Shown: positions 54,610 through 63,571 of the stretch, in pieces
Layout: each line of letters opens with the position of its first letter
Numbering within the stretch: position 1 is the stretch's first letter
Assembly: GCA_947632605.1 (NCBI GenBank)
Contig: CANRPX010000002.1
Span: 117,816 to 181,815 of the forward strand
Length of the DNA stretch: 64,000 bases
Reading direction: 5' to 3'
From: an uncultured Clostridia bacterium
GTDB lineage: Bacteria > Bacillota > Clostridia > TANB77 > CAG-508
The notes under the pieces: generated by a model
What the model saw: only the letters and a program-made list of their open reading frames with translations
What the model was told of the DNA's origin: nothing
The model's database searches: none
Translations under genes and position numbers: made by a program

Positions 54610-55149
54610 ATGTCTAGAATAGGAAACAAACCTATTACAGTTCCAGAAAAAGTTGAAGTAAAAGTTGAAGGACAAAAAGTTACTGTAAAAGGTCCTAAAG
54701 GAACTTTAGAGAAGGAATTTCATAAAGATATGAAAATCAATCTTGAAGGTAATGTTATAACTGTTGTTAGACCAGATAATGAACCACAAAATAAAAGTTT
54801 ACATGGTTTAACAAGAACATTATTAAATAATATGATTGAAGGAACACTTAATGGATTTGAAAGAAAATTAGAAGTAAATGGTGTTGGATATAGAGCAAGC
54901 AAAAAAGGAAATAACTTATTATTAAATTTAGGTTATTCTCATCCAGTAGAAGTTGAAGCTCCAGAAGGAATCACATTTGATGTTCCAAATCAAAATGAAA
55001 TAATTGTAAAAGGTATGGATAAAGAATTAGTAGGTCAAACAGCTGCTATTATTAGAACAAAAAGACCACCTGAAGTTTATAGAGGAAAAGGTATTAAATA
55101 TGCTGAAGAAACTATTAGACGTAAGGAAGGTAAAGCTGGTAAGAAATAA
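54610..55149 (+). CDS. rplF: 50S ribosomal protein L6
   Basis: 179 aa. [16 protein letters not shown] at the start and [16 protein letters not shown] at the end are diagnostic of this two-domain protein near the sarcin-ricin loop. AAGGAGGG precedes the ATG. It is followed by a 131-bp spacer with an exceptional hairpin. Confidence 0.98.
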   Translation: MSRIGNKPITVPEKVEVKVEGQKVTVKGPKGTLEKEFHKDMKINLEGNVITVVRPDNEPQNKSLHGLTRTLLNNMIEGTLNGFERKLEVNGVGYRASKKGNNLLLNLGYSHPVEVEAPEGITFDVPNQNEIIVKGMDKELVGQTAAIIRTKRPPEVYRGKGIKYAEETIRRKEGKAGKK

Positions 55150-55197
55150 AAATTCTTTTAAACAATAATGTTCAAATTAGGTTATAGTAGGCTTTAG

Positions 55198-55250
55198 GGG
55201 GTATATTTAATCCCTTAAAGAAATATACACTAAGGGATTAAATATACCCC
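55198..55250 (+). repeat. 20-bp perfect inverted repeat (long hairpin) between rplF and rplR
   Basis: The left arm GGGGTATATTTAATCCCTTA (55198-55217) and right arm (55231-55250) are exact reverse complements with a 13-nt loop. No T run follows, so it is not a standard terminator, and transcription must pass it to reach rplR through rplQ. It may be an RNase III site, a translational barrier, or a small palindromic repeat element. Confidence 0.85.
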
Positions 55251-55280
55251 TATAAGGAAAACCTAGAAAGGAGAAAATCA

Positions 55281-55640
55281 ATGATAACTAAAATAAATAG
55301 AAAAGCTGAAAGAGAAAGACGTCATATTAGAGTTCGTAGAAAAATTAGTGGAACAGCAGAATGTCCTAGACTTGCTGTTAGTAAATCTAATAAAAATATA
55401 ACTGCTCAAATAATAGATGATACTAAAGGTGTAACTTTAGCTTATGTATCTACTTTAGATAAAGAAATAAAAACTAAAAAAGCTAATAAAGAAGCTGCAA
55501 AAGAAGTTGGAACTTTAATAGCAAAAAAAGCTTTAGACAAGAAAGTAAAAACAGTAGTATTTGATAGAGGTGGATTCATATATCATGGTGTTGTTAAAGA
55601 ATTAGCTGATGCAGCACGTGAGGCAGGATTAGAATTCTAA
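55281..55640 (+). CDS. rplR: 50S ribosomal protein L18
   Basis: 119 aa. [31 protein letters not shown] and [20 protein letters not shown] are family hallmarks. It binds 5S rRNA. GAAAGGAG lies before the ATG, just after the long hairpin. Confidence 0.98.
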   Translation: MITKINRKAERERRHIRVRRKISGTAECPRLAVSKSNKNITAQIIDDTKGVTLAYVSTLDKEIKTKKANKEAAKEVGTLIAKKALDKKVKTVVFDRGGFIYHGVVKELADAAREAGLEF

Positions 55641-55710
55641 TAAAACTGTATAAACAGTATTTTGATTGCTGAAAAAAGCAAACATTGAAAAAAGGAGGAA
55701 AAAAATTCTC

Positions 55711-56199
55711 ATGGAAGAAAAATCAGTAGAATTGAGAGAAACAGTAGTTGCTATCAATAGAGTTGCAAAAGTTGTTAAAGGTGGTAGAACATTTAGATTT
55801 AGCGCTGTTGTTGTTGTAGGAGATGAACAAGGACATATCGGTGTTGGAAATGGTAAAGCTGCTGAAGTTCCAGATGCAATAAAAAAAGCTATTGAAGAAG
55901 CTAAAAAGAATTTAATAGAAGTTCCAATAGTTGGAACAACTATACCACATGAATATGTTGGAAAATTTGGTAGTGCTAGTGTTATGTTAAAACCAGGTGC
56001 TGAAGGTACTGGAATCATTGCTGGTGGTAGTGTTAGACCTGTTCTTGAACTTGCAGGATATAAAGATATAAACTCTAAAGTTATTGGTACAAACAATCCA
56101 AGAAACGTTGTTTATGCTACTATCGAAGCTCTTAAAAATATGCAAACTGTTGAAGCAGTTGCTAAAAAAAGAGGAAAAAAAGTTAATGAAATTTTATAA
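55711..56199 (+). CDS. rpsE: 30S ribosomal protein S5
   Basis: 162 aa from the ATG at 55711, chosen over an in-frame TTG 45 bp upstream because AAAGGAGG lies at 55691-55698 and [20 protein letters not shown] is the usual S5 opening. [37 protein letters not shown] and [13 protein letters not shown] follow. It shapes the decoding region and mRNA entry. The next gene is normally rpmD, which is missing here. Confidence 0.97.
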   Translation: MEEKSVELRETVVAINRVAKVVKGGRTFRFSAVVVVGDEQGHIGVGNGKAAEVPDAIKKAIEEAKKNLIEVPIVGTTIPHEYVGKFGSASVMLKPGAEGTGIIAGGSVRPVLELAGYKDINSKVIGTNNPRNVVYATIEALKNMQTVEAVAKKRGKKVNEIL

Positions 56200-56282
56200 T
56201 AATTTTACTATGAATTTAAAATTATTAATGATATAATTAAAACGAATTTATTTTAAGACTTTAAAAGAGGAGGTGTAAATCG

Positions 56283-56717
56283 ATGGAATTAGGAAACATC
56301 AAGCCAGCTGTAAAGAAAGAAACTAGAAAAAGAGTTGGACGTGGAATCGGTTCTGGACTTGGAAAAACATCTGGAAGAGGACATAAAGGACAAAAAGCAA
56401 GATCAGGCGGCGGAGTAAGAAGAGGATTTGAAGGTGGTCAAACACCATTATATAGAAGATTACCAAAAAGAGGTTTTAACAATATACATGCTAATACTTA
56501 TACAGAAGTAACTTTAACAATGCTTAATAAATCAGAAGCAAAAGAAGTTACAGCAGAAAGCCTATTAGCAGAAGGTATTATTGGAAAAATAAATGATGGA
56601 ATAGTTGTTTTAGCAACAGGTAACTTAGATAAAAAGTTAACAGTTAAAGCAAAAAGATTTACTAAAGCTGCTGCAGAAAAAATAGAAGCTGCAGGTGGAA
56701 AGATTGAGGTGATTTAG
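56283..56717 (+). CDS. rplO: 50S ribosomal protein L15
   Basis: 144 aa. The Gly/Arg-rich N-terminus includes [20 protein letters not shown] and [25 protein letters not shown] precedes the ATG. Its stop codon directly abuts the secY start. Confidence 0.98.
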   Translation: MELGNIKPAVKKETRKRVGRGIGSGLGKTSGRGHKGQKARSGGGVRRGFEGGQTPLYRRLPKRGFNNIHANTYTEVTLTMLNKSEAKEVTAESLLAEGIIGKINDGIVVLATGNLDKKLTVKAKRFTKAAAEKIEAAGGKIEVI

Positions 56718-58043
56718 TTGTTCAAAACTATTAAAAATGCTTTAAAAACACCAGATGTAAGAAAAAGATTATTATATACTTTAGTTTTAATAGTTATATT
56801 TAGATTTGGATGTTTTATTACAGTACCAGGTGTTGATACGATAGCACTTGGTGAACAAATGCAATCAGCAACTGGAAGTTTGACTGGATTAATCAATACA
56901 ATTTCTGGTGGTGCATTTGCAAACTTATCAATTTTCTCAATGACAATAACACCTTACATTACAGCATCAATTGTAATACAATTATTAGGAATGATTATAC
57001 CTTCATTAGAAAAACTAATGAAGGAAGGTGGAGAAACTGGAAAACAAAAAATAAACAAATATACAAAAATAGTAACATTAGTACTATCTTTAATTGAAGG
57101 CTTAGGTATTTACATATCTTATAGTACTTCAGGTGTATTTATAAATCCAGGATTTTTAACAGGTGCAATTGTAGTATTATCATTAATTACTGGTACAGCA
57201 ATATTAATGTGGCTTGGAGAACAAATCACAAATAAAGGTATTGGAAATGGTATATCAATGATTATCTTTGTTGGTATAATTTCAAGATTACCTAGAGGAA
57301 TTGTTACTTTATGGAATCTAATTGTACAAAATGGTTCTATAAGTACAGTAGGTATAGTTACATCATTAGCAATTATAGTTGGAGCAATTGTTTTAGTAGC
57401 TGGTGTTGTATTTGTACAACAAGCTGAAAGAAGAGTTCCTGTACAATATGCTAAAAAAGTTGTTGGAAGAAAAATGTATGGTGGACAAAATACACATATT
57501 CCACTTAAACTTGCAATGGCTGGAGTTATGCCGGTAATCTTTGCATCATCATTTATGACATTTCCAGCAATGATGATTCAAATATTTGCTTCAGATAAAA
57601 TCGGTGGAACAGGTTTCTTAGCTGGTTTATATCAATTCTCAATAGCAACATCTTCATCACAAGTTGCTTGGGGATATTCTTTAGCAAATGCAATTGTGTA
57701 CTTACTATTAATAGTAGGATTCACATTCTTCTATACTTATGCAACATTCAATCCAGCAGAAGTTGCTACAAACATTAAACAAAATGGTGGATTTATACCA
57801 GGAATTAGAGCTGGTAAACCAACAACAGATTATTTGAAATCAATATTAGGTAAATTAACTTGGTTTGGTGCAATATTCTTAAGTTTAATAGCAATACTTC
57901 CAATGCTTATGAGATTTTCAAGTATTGATATTTCATTTGGTGGTACATCAATACTTATTATCGTAGGTGTTGCATTAGAGACAGTTCAACAATTAGAATC
58001 ACAATTAGTAATGAGACATTATAAAGGATTTTTAGAGAAATAG
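56718..58043 (+). CDS. secY: Preprotein translocase channel subunit SecY
   Basis: 441 aa with ten predicted membrane helices. The TTG start lies directly on the rplO stop with GAGGTGA 6 nt upstream, so the two are translationally coupled. GGAFANLSIFSMTITPYITASI covers the plug and second helix region, and QQAERRVPVQYAKKVVGRKMYGGQNTHIPLK is the conserved cytoplasmic loop that contacts SecA and ribosomes. It forms the SecYEG pore that exports, among others, the anchored hydrolases of this window. Confidence 0.98.
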   Translation: MFKTIKNALKTPDVRKRLLYTLVLIVIFRFGCFITVPGVDTIALGEQMQSATGSLTGLINTISGGAFANLSIFSMTITPYITASIVIQLLGMIIPSLEKLMKEGGETGKQKINKYTKIVTLVLSLIEGLGIYISYSTSGVFINPGFLTGAIVVLSLITGTAILMWLGEQITNKGIGNGISMIIFVGIISRLPRGIVTLWNLIVQNGSISTVGIVTSLAIIVGAIVLVAGVVFVQQAERRVPVQYAKKVVGRKMYGGQNTHIPLKLAMAGVMPVIFASSFMTFPAMMIQIFASDKIGGTGFLAGLYQFSIATSSSQVAWGYSLANAIVYLLLIVGFTFFYTYATFNPAEVATNIKQNGGFIPGIRAGKPTTDYLKSILGKLTWFGAIFLSLIAILPMLMRFSSIDISFGGTSILIIVGVALETVQQLESQLVMRHYKGFLEK

Positions 58044-58059
58044 ATTTTTAAAGTATATA

Positions 58060-58079
58060 GGGTGGTTTATAAACCACCC
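58060..58079 (+). repeat. 20-nt perfect palindrome after secY
   Basis: GGGTGGTTTATAAACCACCC is fully self-complementary and lies 16 nt after the secY stop. Flanking GTATATA/GTATAT extends the symmetry with one offset base. No T run follows. Confidence 0.7.
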
Positions 58080-58088
58080 GTATATGCT

Positions 58089-58149
58089 TTATATTTATGT
58101 TAATTAAATAATAGTAAATTGAATTATTATTTAATTAGCATAAATATAA
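58089..58149 (+). repeat. 24-bp inverted repeat ending just before the adk ribosome-binding site
   Basis: The arms 58089-58112 and 58126-58149 are reverse complements except for one position (58100) that makes a G-U pair in RNA; the loop is 13 nt. The hairpin ends 6 nt before GGAGG (58156-58160) of adk, so it could influence adk translation or protect the downstream RNA. Confidence 0.75.
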
Positions 58150-58167
58150 TAAATAGGAGGTATCTTT

Positions 58168-58830
58168 ATGGTAATTATTATGTTAGGAGCTCCAGCTTCT
58201 GGAAAGGGAAGCGTAGCAGAAATACTTTCAAATGAATTTAAAATTCCTGCAATTTCAAGTGGTGATATTTTTAGAAAATATATTAGTAATGGATCTGAAA
58301 TAGGAAAAAAAGCAAATGAATATATGACAAAAGGTGAATTAGTTCCAGATGATCTAACAGTAGAACTTATAACATCTAGATTAGAAGAAGATGATGTAAA
58401 AGATGGATTAATCTTAGATGGTTTTCCAAGAACTGTAAATCAAGCAAAAGTTTTAGATGAAATGCTTGAAAAAAAGAATAAGAAAATTGATATAGTAGTT
58501 AATCTAGAAACTCCAGAAGATGAGATTTTAGAAAGAATTACAAATAGAAGAATTTGTTCAAATTCTGAATGTAAAGCAATTTATAATACAGTTTTACATC
58601 CATCAAAAGTTGAAGGAATTTGCGATAAGTGTGGAAGTAAAACTTATCAAAGAGATGATGATAAATTAGAAAAAGCTAAAAATAGATTAGAAGTTTATTA
58701 TAGAGAAACAGCTCCAGTAGCAGATTACTATAAAAAAACTGGTGTGTTATATTCAACTGTATTAAGTAAATCAGTAAATAGAATGAAAGATGAAGTTGCA
58801 AAAGATGTAATTGATTATTTAAAAAAATAA
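58168..58830 (+). CDS. adk: Adenylate kinase
   Basis: 220 aa. It converts ATP and AMP into two ADP. The P-loop reads GAPASGKGSVAE, a variant of the common GPPGAGKGT. SSGDIFRKYI, DGFPRTVNQA and RRIC are typical, and the LID domain holds cysteines as CSNSEC and CDKC, a zinc-type LID with four rather than two residues between the first pair. GGAGGT precedes the ATG. Its place between secY and map is standard. Confidence 0.95.
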   Translation: MVIIMLGAPASGKGSVAEILSNEFKIPAISSGDIFRKYISNGSEIGKKANEYMTKGELVPDDLTVELITSRLEEDDVKDGLILDGFPRTVNQAKVLDEMLEKKNKKIDIVVNLETPEDEILERITNRRICSNSECKAIYNTVLHPSKVEGICDKCGSKTYQRDDDKLEKAKNRLEVYYRETAPVADYYKKTGVLYSTVLSKSVNRMKDEVAKDVIDYLKK

Positions 58831-58872
58831 AATTTATTAAAGCAAGATGTGGAAAGAAAAAAAGGGGCAAAA

Positions 58873-59643
58873 ATGATTAGTATAAAATCAAATAGAGAAA
58901 TTGAATTAATGAAAGAAGCCTGCAAAATTACTGCAGAAACTTATGATTATATTGAAAAAATAATAAAACCTGGAATGTCTACATTAGAACTTGATAATTT
59001 AGCAGAAAGTTTTATAAAATCTAAAGGTGGAATTCCTGCACAAAAAGGTTATCCAAGTGGAATAAGAGGAGTACCAAACTTTCCAGGAACATTATGTATT
59101 TCTATAAATGATGAAGTAATTCACGGCATACCTTCAAAAGATATTTTTATAAAAGATGGTGATGTTGTTAGTGTAGATTTAGTAGTTTTAAAAAATGGAT
59201 ATCATGGAGATGCTGCAAGAACATTTCTAGTTGGAAATGTAAGTAAAGAAGCAAGAGAGCTTGTTGAAGTAACAAAACAATCATTTTTTGAAGCAATTAA
59301 ATTTGCAAAAGCTGGAAATAGAATTGGTGATATATCACATGCAGTTGAAAGCTATGTTAAACAATTTGGATTTTCAGTAGTAAGAGAATTTCAAGGACAT
59401 GGAATTGGAAAAGAAATGCATGAAGAACCAGGAGTTCCAAATTATGGAAAACCAGGTAAAGGTCCAAGACTAGAAGCAGGTATGACAATAGCTGTTGAAC
59501 CTATGATTATAGCTGGAAAACCAGATATTTGGGAATTAGAAGATGGATGGACAATAGCAACACAAGATGGAAGTTTAGCAGCTCATTATGAAAACACTAT
59601 TTTAATTACAGAAAATGAACCAAAAATATTGACAATACTATAA
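58873..59643 (+). CDS. map: Methionine aminopeptidase, type I
   Basis: 256 aa from the ATG at 58873, chosen over a GTG 24 bp upstream because AAAGGGG precedes it and the resulting ISIKSNREIELMKEAC is the usual start. It removes the initiator methionine. Metal ligands are visible in VSVDLVV, YHGDAARTF, QGHGIGKEMHEEPG and VEPMI. The end of the gene contains the -35 of the infA promoter. Confidence 0.96.
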   Translation: MISIKSNREIELMKEACKITAETYDYIEKIIKPGMSTLELDNLAESFIKSKGGIPAQKGYPSGIRGVPNFPGTLCISINDEVIHGIPSKDIFIKDGDVVSVDLVVLKNGYHGDAARTFLVGNVSKEARELVEVTKQSFFEAIKFAKAGNRIGDISHAVESYVKQFGFSVVREFQGHGIGKEMHEEPGVPNYGKPGKGPRLEAGMTIAVEPMIIAGKPDIWELEDGWTIATQDGSLAAHYENTILITENEPKILTIL

Positions 59644-59657
59644 AAATAATATATAAT
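59629..59657 (+). promoter_or_regulatory. Consensus internal promoter upstream of infA
   Basis: TTGACA (59629-59634) and TATAAT (59652-59657) are perfect with 17 bp spacing. The -35 lies within the last codons of map. It would give infA-rpmJ-rpsM-rpsK-rpsD-rpoA-rplQ an independent strong transcript with a leader of about 83 nt. Confidence 0.82.
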
Positions 59658-59687
59658 ATTCTAGATTTATTGCTCGAAGAAGCTAAA

Positions 59688-59721
59688 AAATAAGCCAAAA
59701 TATGCCTGAAAAGGCTTATTT
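59688..59721 (+). promoter_or_regulatory. Hairpin in the infA leader
   Basis: AAATAAGCC pairs with GGCTTATTT over 9 bp around a 16-nt loop, between the internal promoter and the infA ribosome-binding site (AAGGGGGAT). No T run follows. It may control infA expression. Confidence 0.45.
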
Positions 59722-59746
59722 GTGCTGATATAAGGGGGATTTAAAT

Positions 59747-59965
59747 TTGTCTAAAGAAGATGTAATTGAAGTAGAAGGTACAGTTATTGAAACATTACCA
59801 AATACTAATTTTAAAGTTGAATTAGAAAATGGACATCAAGTATTAGCTCATATATCAGGAAAATTAAGAATGAATTATATTAAAATTCTACCAGGTGATA
59901 AAGTAAAATTAGAGCTTTCACCTTATGATTTGTCAAAAGGTAGAATTACTTGGAGAGCAAAATAA
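59747..59965 (+). CDS. infA: Translation initiation factor IF-1
   Basis: 72 aa, the standard length, from a TTG start with AAGGGGG 7-10 nt upstream. [38 protein letters not shown] and [14 protein letters not shown] are diagnostic of this OB-fold protein, which binds the A site during initiation. The rare start and leader hairpin suggest translational tuning. Confidence 0.97.
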   Translation: MSKEDVIEVEGTVIETLPNTNFKVELENGHQVLAHISGKLRMNYIKILPGDKVKLELSPYDLSKGRITWRAK

Positions 59966-59975
59966 AAGTAAAAAA

Positions 59976-60034
59976 ATAAGATATTCTTTTTTTAGTAATT
60001 TGGGTGTGTATAAGCTAATAAAAAAATATCTTAT
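59976..60034 (+). repeat. Inverted repeat between infA and rpmJ
   Basis: ATAAGATATT (59976-59985) and AATATCTTAT (60025-60034) are reverse complements across a 39-nt loop that includes a T7 run. If formed, it would end 18 nt before the rpmJ ribosome-binding site. The sequence is AT-rich, so chance pairing is possible. Confidence 0.35.
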
Positions 60035-60068
60035 ATCGATAAATAAATTTTAGGAGGAAGGAAATAAA

Positions 60069-60182
60069 ATGAAAGTAAGACCATCAGTAAAGAAAATTTG
60101 TGAAAAATGTAAAATCATCAAAAGAAAAGGCGTAGTTAGAGTAATTTGTGAAAACCCAAAGCATAAACAAAGACAAGGATAA
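60069..60182 (+). CDS. rpmJ: 50S ribosomal protein L36
   Basis: 37 aa, easily missed because of its size. [20 protein letters not shown] followed by [15 protein letters not shown] is the zinc-binding (C-x2-C, C-x4-H) form of L36. AGGAGG lies 10-15 nt before the ATG. It keeps the canonical place between infA and rpsM. Confidence 0.96.
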   Translation: MKVRPSVKKICEKCKIIKRKGVVRVICENPKHKQRQG

Positions 60183-60199
60183 TTTTAATTTAGATATTA

Positions 60200-60249
60200 A
60201 CACAAGATGGAGCGGCTGTCAGTTTTAAAAATTGATATTCATTTTGTGT
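60200..60249 (+). promoter_or_regulatory. Hairpin in the rpmJ-rpsM spacer
   Basis: ACACAAGATG (60200-60209) pairs with CATTTTGTGT (60240-60249), including one G-U pair, around a 30-nt loop with the GC-richer word GAGCGGCTGTCAG. The 190-bp spacer to rpsM also holds an ATTTTATTTT/AAAATAAAAT palindrome (60282-60303). A ribosomal-protein binding leader for the alpha part is possible; no known class was recognised. Confidence 0.4.
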
Positions 60250-60372
60250 TTATATATATGCCAAAAAATAAATAAATTACTATTTTATTTTTTAAAATAA
60301 AATACATTTCAGGTTTATTTGTTTTTTAGCAAAACAAAGTAAAGATAAAAATTTATGGAGGTGCAAAAATTT

Positions 60373-60744
60373 ATGGCTCGTATAGCAGGAGTTGATTTAC
60401 CTAGAGAAAAAAGAGTAGAAATAGGATTAACATATATATATGGTATAGGATTACCTAGTTCTCAAAAAATTCTTAAAGTAGCAGGAGTTAATCCAGATAC
60501 AAGAGTAAAAGATTTAACAGATGACGAAGTAGGACAAATAAGAAAAGCTATGGAAAATTACAAAGTTGAAGGTGATTTAAGAAGAGAAGTAGCTTTAAAT
60601 ATTAAAAGACTTACTGAAATTGGATGTTACAGAGGAATCAGACATAGAAGAGGACTACCTGTAAGAGGACAAAGAACAAAAACTAATGCTCGTACAAGAA
60701 AAGGTCCTAGAAAATTAGTAAGTAAAAGTAAAAAAGCAAATTAG
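60373..60744 (+). CDS. rpsM: 30S ribosomal protein S13
   Basis: 123 aa from the ATG at 60373. An upstream in-frame ATG at 60355 was rejected because GGAGGTG (60357-60363) lies between the two and serves the later one, giving the standard start [39 protein letters not shown] and [10 protein letters not shown] are diagnostic. It contacts S19 and tRNA in the head. Confidence 0.97.
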   Translation: MARIAGVDLPREKRVEIGLTYIYGIGLPSSQKILKVAGVNPDTRVKDLTDDEVGQIRKAMENYKVEGDLRREVALNIKRLTEIGCYRGIRHRRGLPVRGQRTKTNARTRKGPRKLVSKSKKAN

Positions 60745-60778
60745 TTAGAAAATAAATTTTAAGGGAGGTAAATACCAA

Positions 60779-61180
60779 ATGGCAAAAGCTAGTAGTGCTA
60801 AGAAAACAGGTATCAGAAGAAGAGAGAAAAAAAATATAGATAGAGGTTCAGCTCATATTCATTCTACTTTTAACAATACAATAGTTTCTATCACAGATAC
60901 ACAAGGAAATGTTATTTCTTGGGCAAGTGCTGGAGAATTAGGATTTAAAGGTTCTAGAAAAAGCACACCATTTGCAGCTGGCCAAGCAGCAGAAACTGCA
61001 GCTAAAGCAGCAATGGAACATGGATTAAAAACTGTTGATGTATATGTTAAAGGACCAGGAGCTGGTCGTGAAGCTGCAATTAGATCATTACAAACAGCAG
61101 GATTAGATATAACAATGATAAAAGACGTTACTCCAATACCACACAATGGTTGTAGACCACCAAAAAGAAGAAGAGTATAG
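60779..61180 (+). CDS. rpsK: 30S ribosomal protein S11
   Basis: 133 aa. [56 protein letters not shown] and [12 protein letters not shown] identify it. It lies in the platform near the E site. AGGGAGGT precedes the ATG. Confidence 0.98.
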   Translation: MAKASSAKKTGIRRREKKNIDRGSAHIHSTFNNTIVSITDTQGNVISWASAGELGFKGSRKSTPFAAGQAAETAAKAAMEHGLKTVDVYVKGPGAGREAAIRSLQTAGLDITMIKDVTPIPHNGCRPPKRRRV

Positions 61181-61218
61181 AATAAAAGAAAATATTAGAA
61201 AGAGGTGTATTTAAACAA

Positions 61219-61845
61219 ATGGCAAGATATAAAGACGAACAATGTCGTATATGCCGTAGAGAAGGACAAAAATTGTTCTTAAAAGGTTCAAGATGTTATT
61301 CTGACAAATGTAGCGTAACTAGAAGAAATTATGCTCCAGGACAACATGGACAAAAAAGAACAAAACTTTCTGAGTACGGAACACAATTAAGAGAAAAACA
61401 AAAAACTAGATCATTCTATGGTGTAGGTGAAAAACAATTTAGAAAATATTTTGAAATGGCTTCTAATAAAAAAGGTATTACAGGTACAAATCTTTTACAA
61501 ATATTAGAAAGCAGATTAGATAATGTTGTTTATAGATTAGGTTTTGGTGTTTCAAGACCACAAGCAAGACAATTAGTAACACATGGAAATATAGAAGTTA
61601 ATGGAAGAAAAACAGATGTTGCTTCTTATTTAGTTAAACCAGGTGATGTTGTTGCAGTTAGAGAATCTAGAAAAGATAATAGCATTATAAAAGCAAATGC
61701 AGAAGCTGGATCTGTTAGACCAATTCCAGAATGGCTAGAATTAGATAGCAAAAACTTAAGTGCTAAAGTTGTAAGATTAGTAAATAGAGAAGAAATCGAT
61801 TTACCAGTAGAAGAACACTTAATCATAGAGTTATATTCAAAATAA
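61219..61845 (+). CDS. rpsD: 30S ribosomal protein S4
   Basis: 208 aa. The N-terminus has four cysteines (CRIC, then SRCYSDKC), the zinc-binding C+ form. [11 protein letters not shown], the S4 RNA-binding domain ([32 protein letters not shown]) and the C-terminus [15 protein letters not shown] are typical. It starts 16S rRNA assembly and often autoregulates; its target here is unknown. Confidence 0.98.
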   Translation: MARYKDEQCRICRREGQKLFLKGSRCYSDKCSVTRRNYAPGQHGQKRTKLSEYGTQLREKQKTRSFYGVGEKQFRKYFEMASNKKGITGTNLLQILESRLDNVVYRLGFGVSRPQARQLVTHGNIEVNGRKTDVASYLVKPGDVVAVRESRKDNSIIKANAEAGSVRPIPEWLELDSKNLSAKVVRLVNREEIDLPVEEHLIIELYSK

Positions 61846-61925
61846 TAATTTTTAAATACTTAGGATACGTACGAAAAGAGATATTAAATTTTTATAGGGT
61901 TGTATTAACCTATTAGGAGGTAAGA

Positions 61926-62873
61926 ATGATTGAATTTGAAAAACCAAACATCGAATGTGTAGAGGCAGACGATAAGAGGAATTATGCAAAATTCATATGT
62001 GAACCATTAGAGCGTGGATATGGTATGACAATAGGAAATTCTTTAAGAAGAATCTTATTATCATCTTTACCAGGAGCTGCTATAACAAGTGTTAAAATTA
62101 ACGGCGTAGTACATGAATTTTCTACTGTACCTGGAGTTGTAGAAGATGTTCCTGAGTTAATTGTTAATTTAAAAAGTGTAAGACTTAAAGTTTTTGATAA
62201 TGAAGAAAAAATCATAAGAATAGATTTTAAAGGTGCTGGAGAAATAAAAGCTGCTGATATAGTAACAGATGGAACAGTTGAAATATTAAATCCAGAACTA
62301 CATATAGCAACAACTTCAAGCAACTGTGATTTACACATGGAAATGACTGTAAATAGAGGTAGAGGATATAATGTTGCTGAGAAAAATAAAAAAGATAATA
62401 GTCCAATAGATGTATTAGCAATAGATTCTATATTTACTCCTGTTAAAAAAGTAAATTACTCTGTTGAAAATACAAGAGTTGGTCAAATGGTAGATTATGA
62501 CAAATTAACAATCGAGGTTTGGACAGATGGTAGTTTAAAACCATTTGAAGCCTTAAGTTTAGCTGCAAAAGTTATGACAGGTCATTTAGAGTTATTTATA
62601 GACTTATCAGAAACAGCTAAAAATACTCAAGTTATGGTTGAAAAAGAAGAATCAAAGAAAGAGAAAGTTTTGGAAATGCCTATTGAGGAATTAGAACTTT
62701 CTGTAAGATCATATAACTGCTTAAAGAGAGCAGGAATTCAAACTGTTGAAGATTTAGCTAAAAAATCACAAGAAGATATGATGAAAGTAAGAAACTTAGG
62801 TAAAAAATCATTAGATGAAGTTACAAATAAATTGATTGCTTTAGGTTTAAACTTTACATCAGAAGAAGAATAA
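61926..62873 (+). CDS. rpoA: RNA polymerase alpha subunit
   Basis: 315 aa. The N-terminal dimerisation domain contains [20 protein letters not shown]. The C-terminal domain (about 250-315; [33 protein letters not shown]) binds UP elements and activators. AGGAGG lies before the ATG, and a small TAGGGTT/AACCTA hairpin sits about 10 nt further upstream. Confidence 0.98.
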   Translation: MIEFEKPNIECVEADDKRNYAKFICEPLERGYGMTIGNSLRRILLSSLPGAAITSVKINGVVHEFSTVPGVVEDVPELIVNLKSVRLKVFDNEEKIIRIDFKGAGEIKAADIVTDGTVEILNPELHIATTSSNCDLHMEMTVNRGRGYNVAEKNKKDNSPIDVLAIDSIFTPVKKVNYSVENTRVGQMVDYDKLTIEVWTDGSLKPFEALSLAAKVMTGHLELFIDLSETAKNTQVMVEKEESKKEKVLEMPIEELELSVRSYNCLKRAGIQTVEDLAKKSQEDMMKVRNLGKKSLDEVTNKLIALGLNFTSEEE

Positions 62874-62896
62874 TTTTAAGGAAGGTGGAAAGTAAA

Positions 62897-63406
62897 GTGG
62901 CAGGAACAAGAAAACTTGGAAAACCAACTGATCAAAGATTAGCAATGCTTAAAAGCCAAACAACAGATTTAATTTTAAATGGTAAAATAGTTACTACTGA
63001 AGCAAGAGCTAAAGAAGTAAAATCAATTGTTGATAGTGTTATAGCATTAGCTGTAAAAGAACATAAAAATTTTGAAGAAGTGGAAGTAAAAGTAGTTAAA
63101 GCAAAATTAGATAGTAATGGAAGAAAAGTTACAGAAAAAGTAAAAAGCAAAAACGGAAAAGAATATCTAAGAGTTGTTAAAGAAGAAAAAATGGAAAAAA
63201 GACAAAAAGATATGCCATCAAGATTAAATGCTAGAAGAAGAATGATGAAAAAAGTAAATAAAGTTGATGGTGTAGATTTAATGGACAAATTATTTAATGA
63301 GCTAGCTCCAAAATATGAAGGAAGAGTTGGTGGATATACTAGAATATTAAAAATGGAACCAAGAAAGGGTGACAATGCTGATTCAGCAATTTTAATGTTA
63401 GTATAA
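62897..63406 (+). CDS. rplQ: 50S ribosomal protein L17 with an internal insertion
   Basis: 169 aa from the GTG at 62897, preferred to a GTG at 62885 because GGAAGGTGG (62880-62888) then has normal spacing and AGTRKLGKPTDQRLAML is the usual start. Most L17 proteins are about 115-130 aa. The excess is a charged segment at about 56-106 (KNFEEVEVKVVKAK to MEKRQKDM), inserted before the conserved NARRRMMKKV and LFNELAPKYEGRVGGYTRI. It is the last gene of the ribosomal cluster. Confidence 0.95.
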   Translation: MAGTRKLGKPTDQRLAMLKSQTTDLILNGKIVTTEARAKEVKSIVDSVIALAVKEHKNFEEVEVKVVKAKLDSNGRKVTEKVKSKNGKEYLRVVKEEKMEKRQKDMPSRLNARRRMMKKVNKVDGVDLMDKLFNELAPKYEGRVGGYTRILKMEPRKGDNADSAILMLV

Positions 63407-63441
63407 TAATTTGTAAGTACACTAAAAAATGCATAGAAAAA

Positions 63442-63490
63442 AAGAGAAAGCCTAAAATAAATTTATTTTGTTGTAAGGCTTCTTTTTTTT
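63442..63490 (+). terminator. Intrinsic terminator of the ribosomal cluster
   Basis: The region from AAGAGAAAGCCT pairs with AAGGCTTCTTTT, with an inner AAATAAA/TTTATTT stem, followed by a T run. It lies 36 nt after rplQ. Confidence 0.82.
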
Positions 63491-63571
63491 ATTAGTTTTT
63501 ATGTAAAAATACTTCACATAAATTTATATAGATACATAAAATATAACATAATGATATGAAAGGAGAAATTT

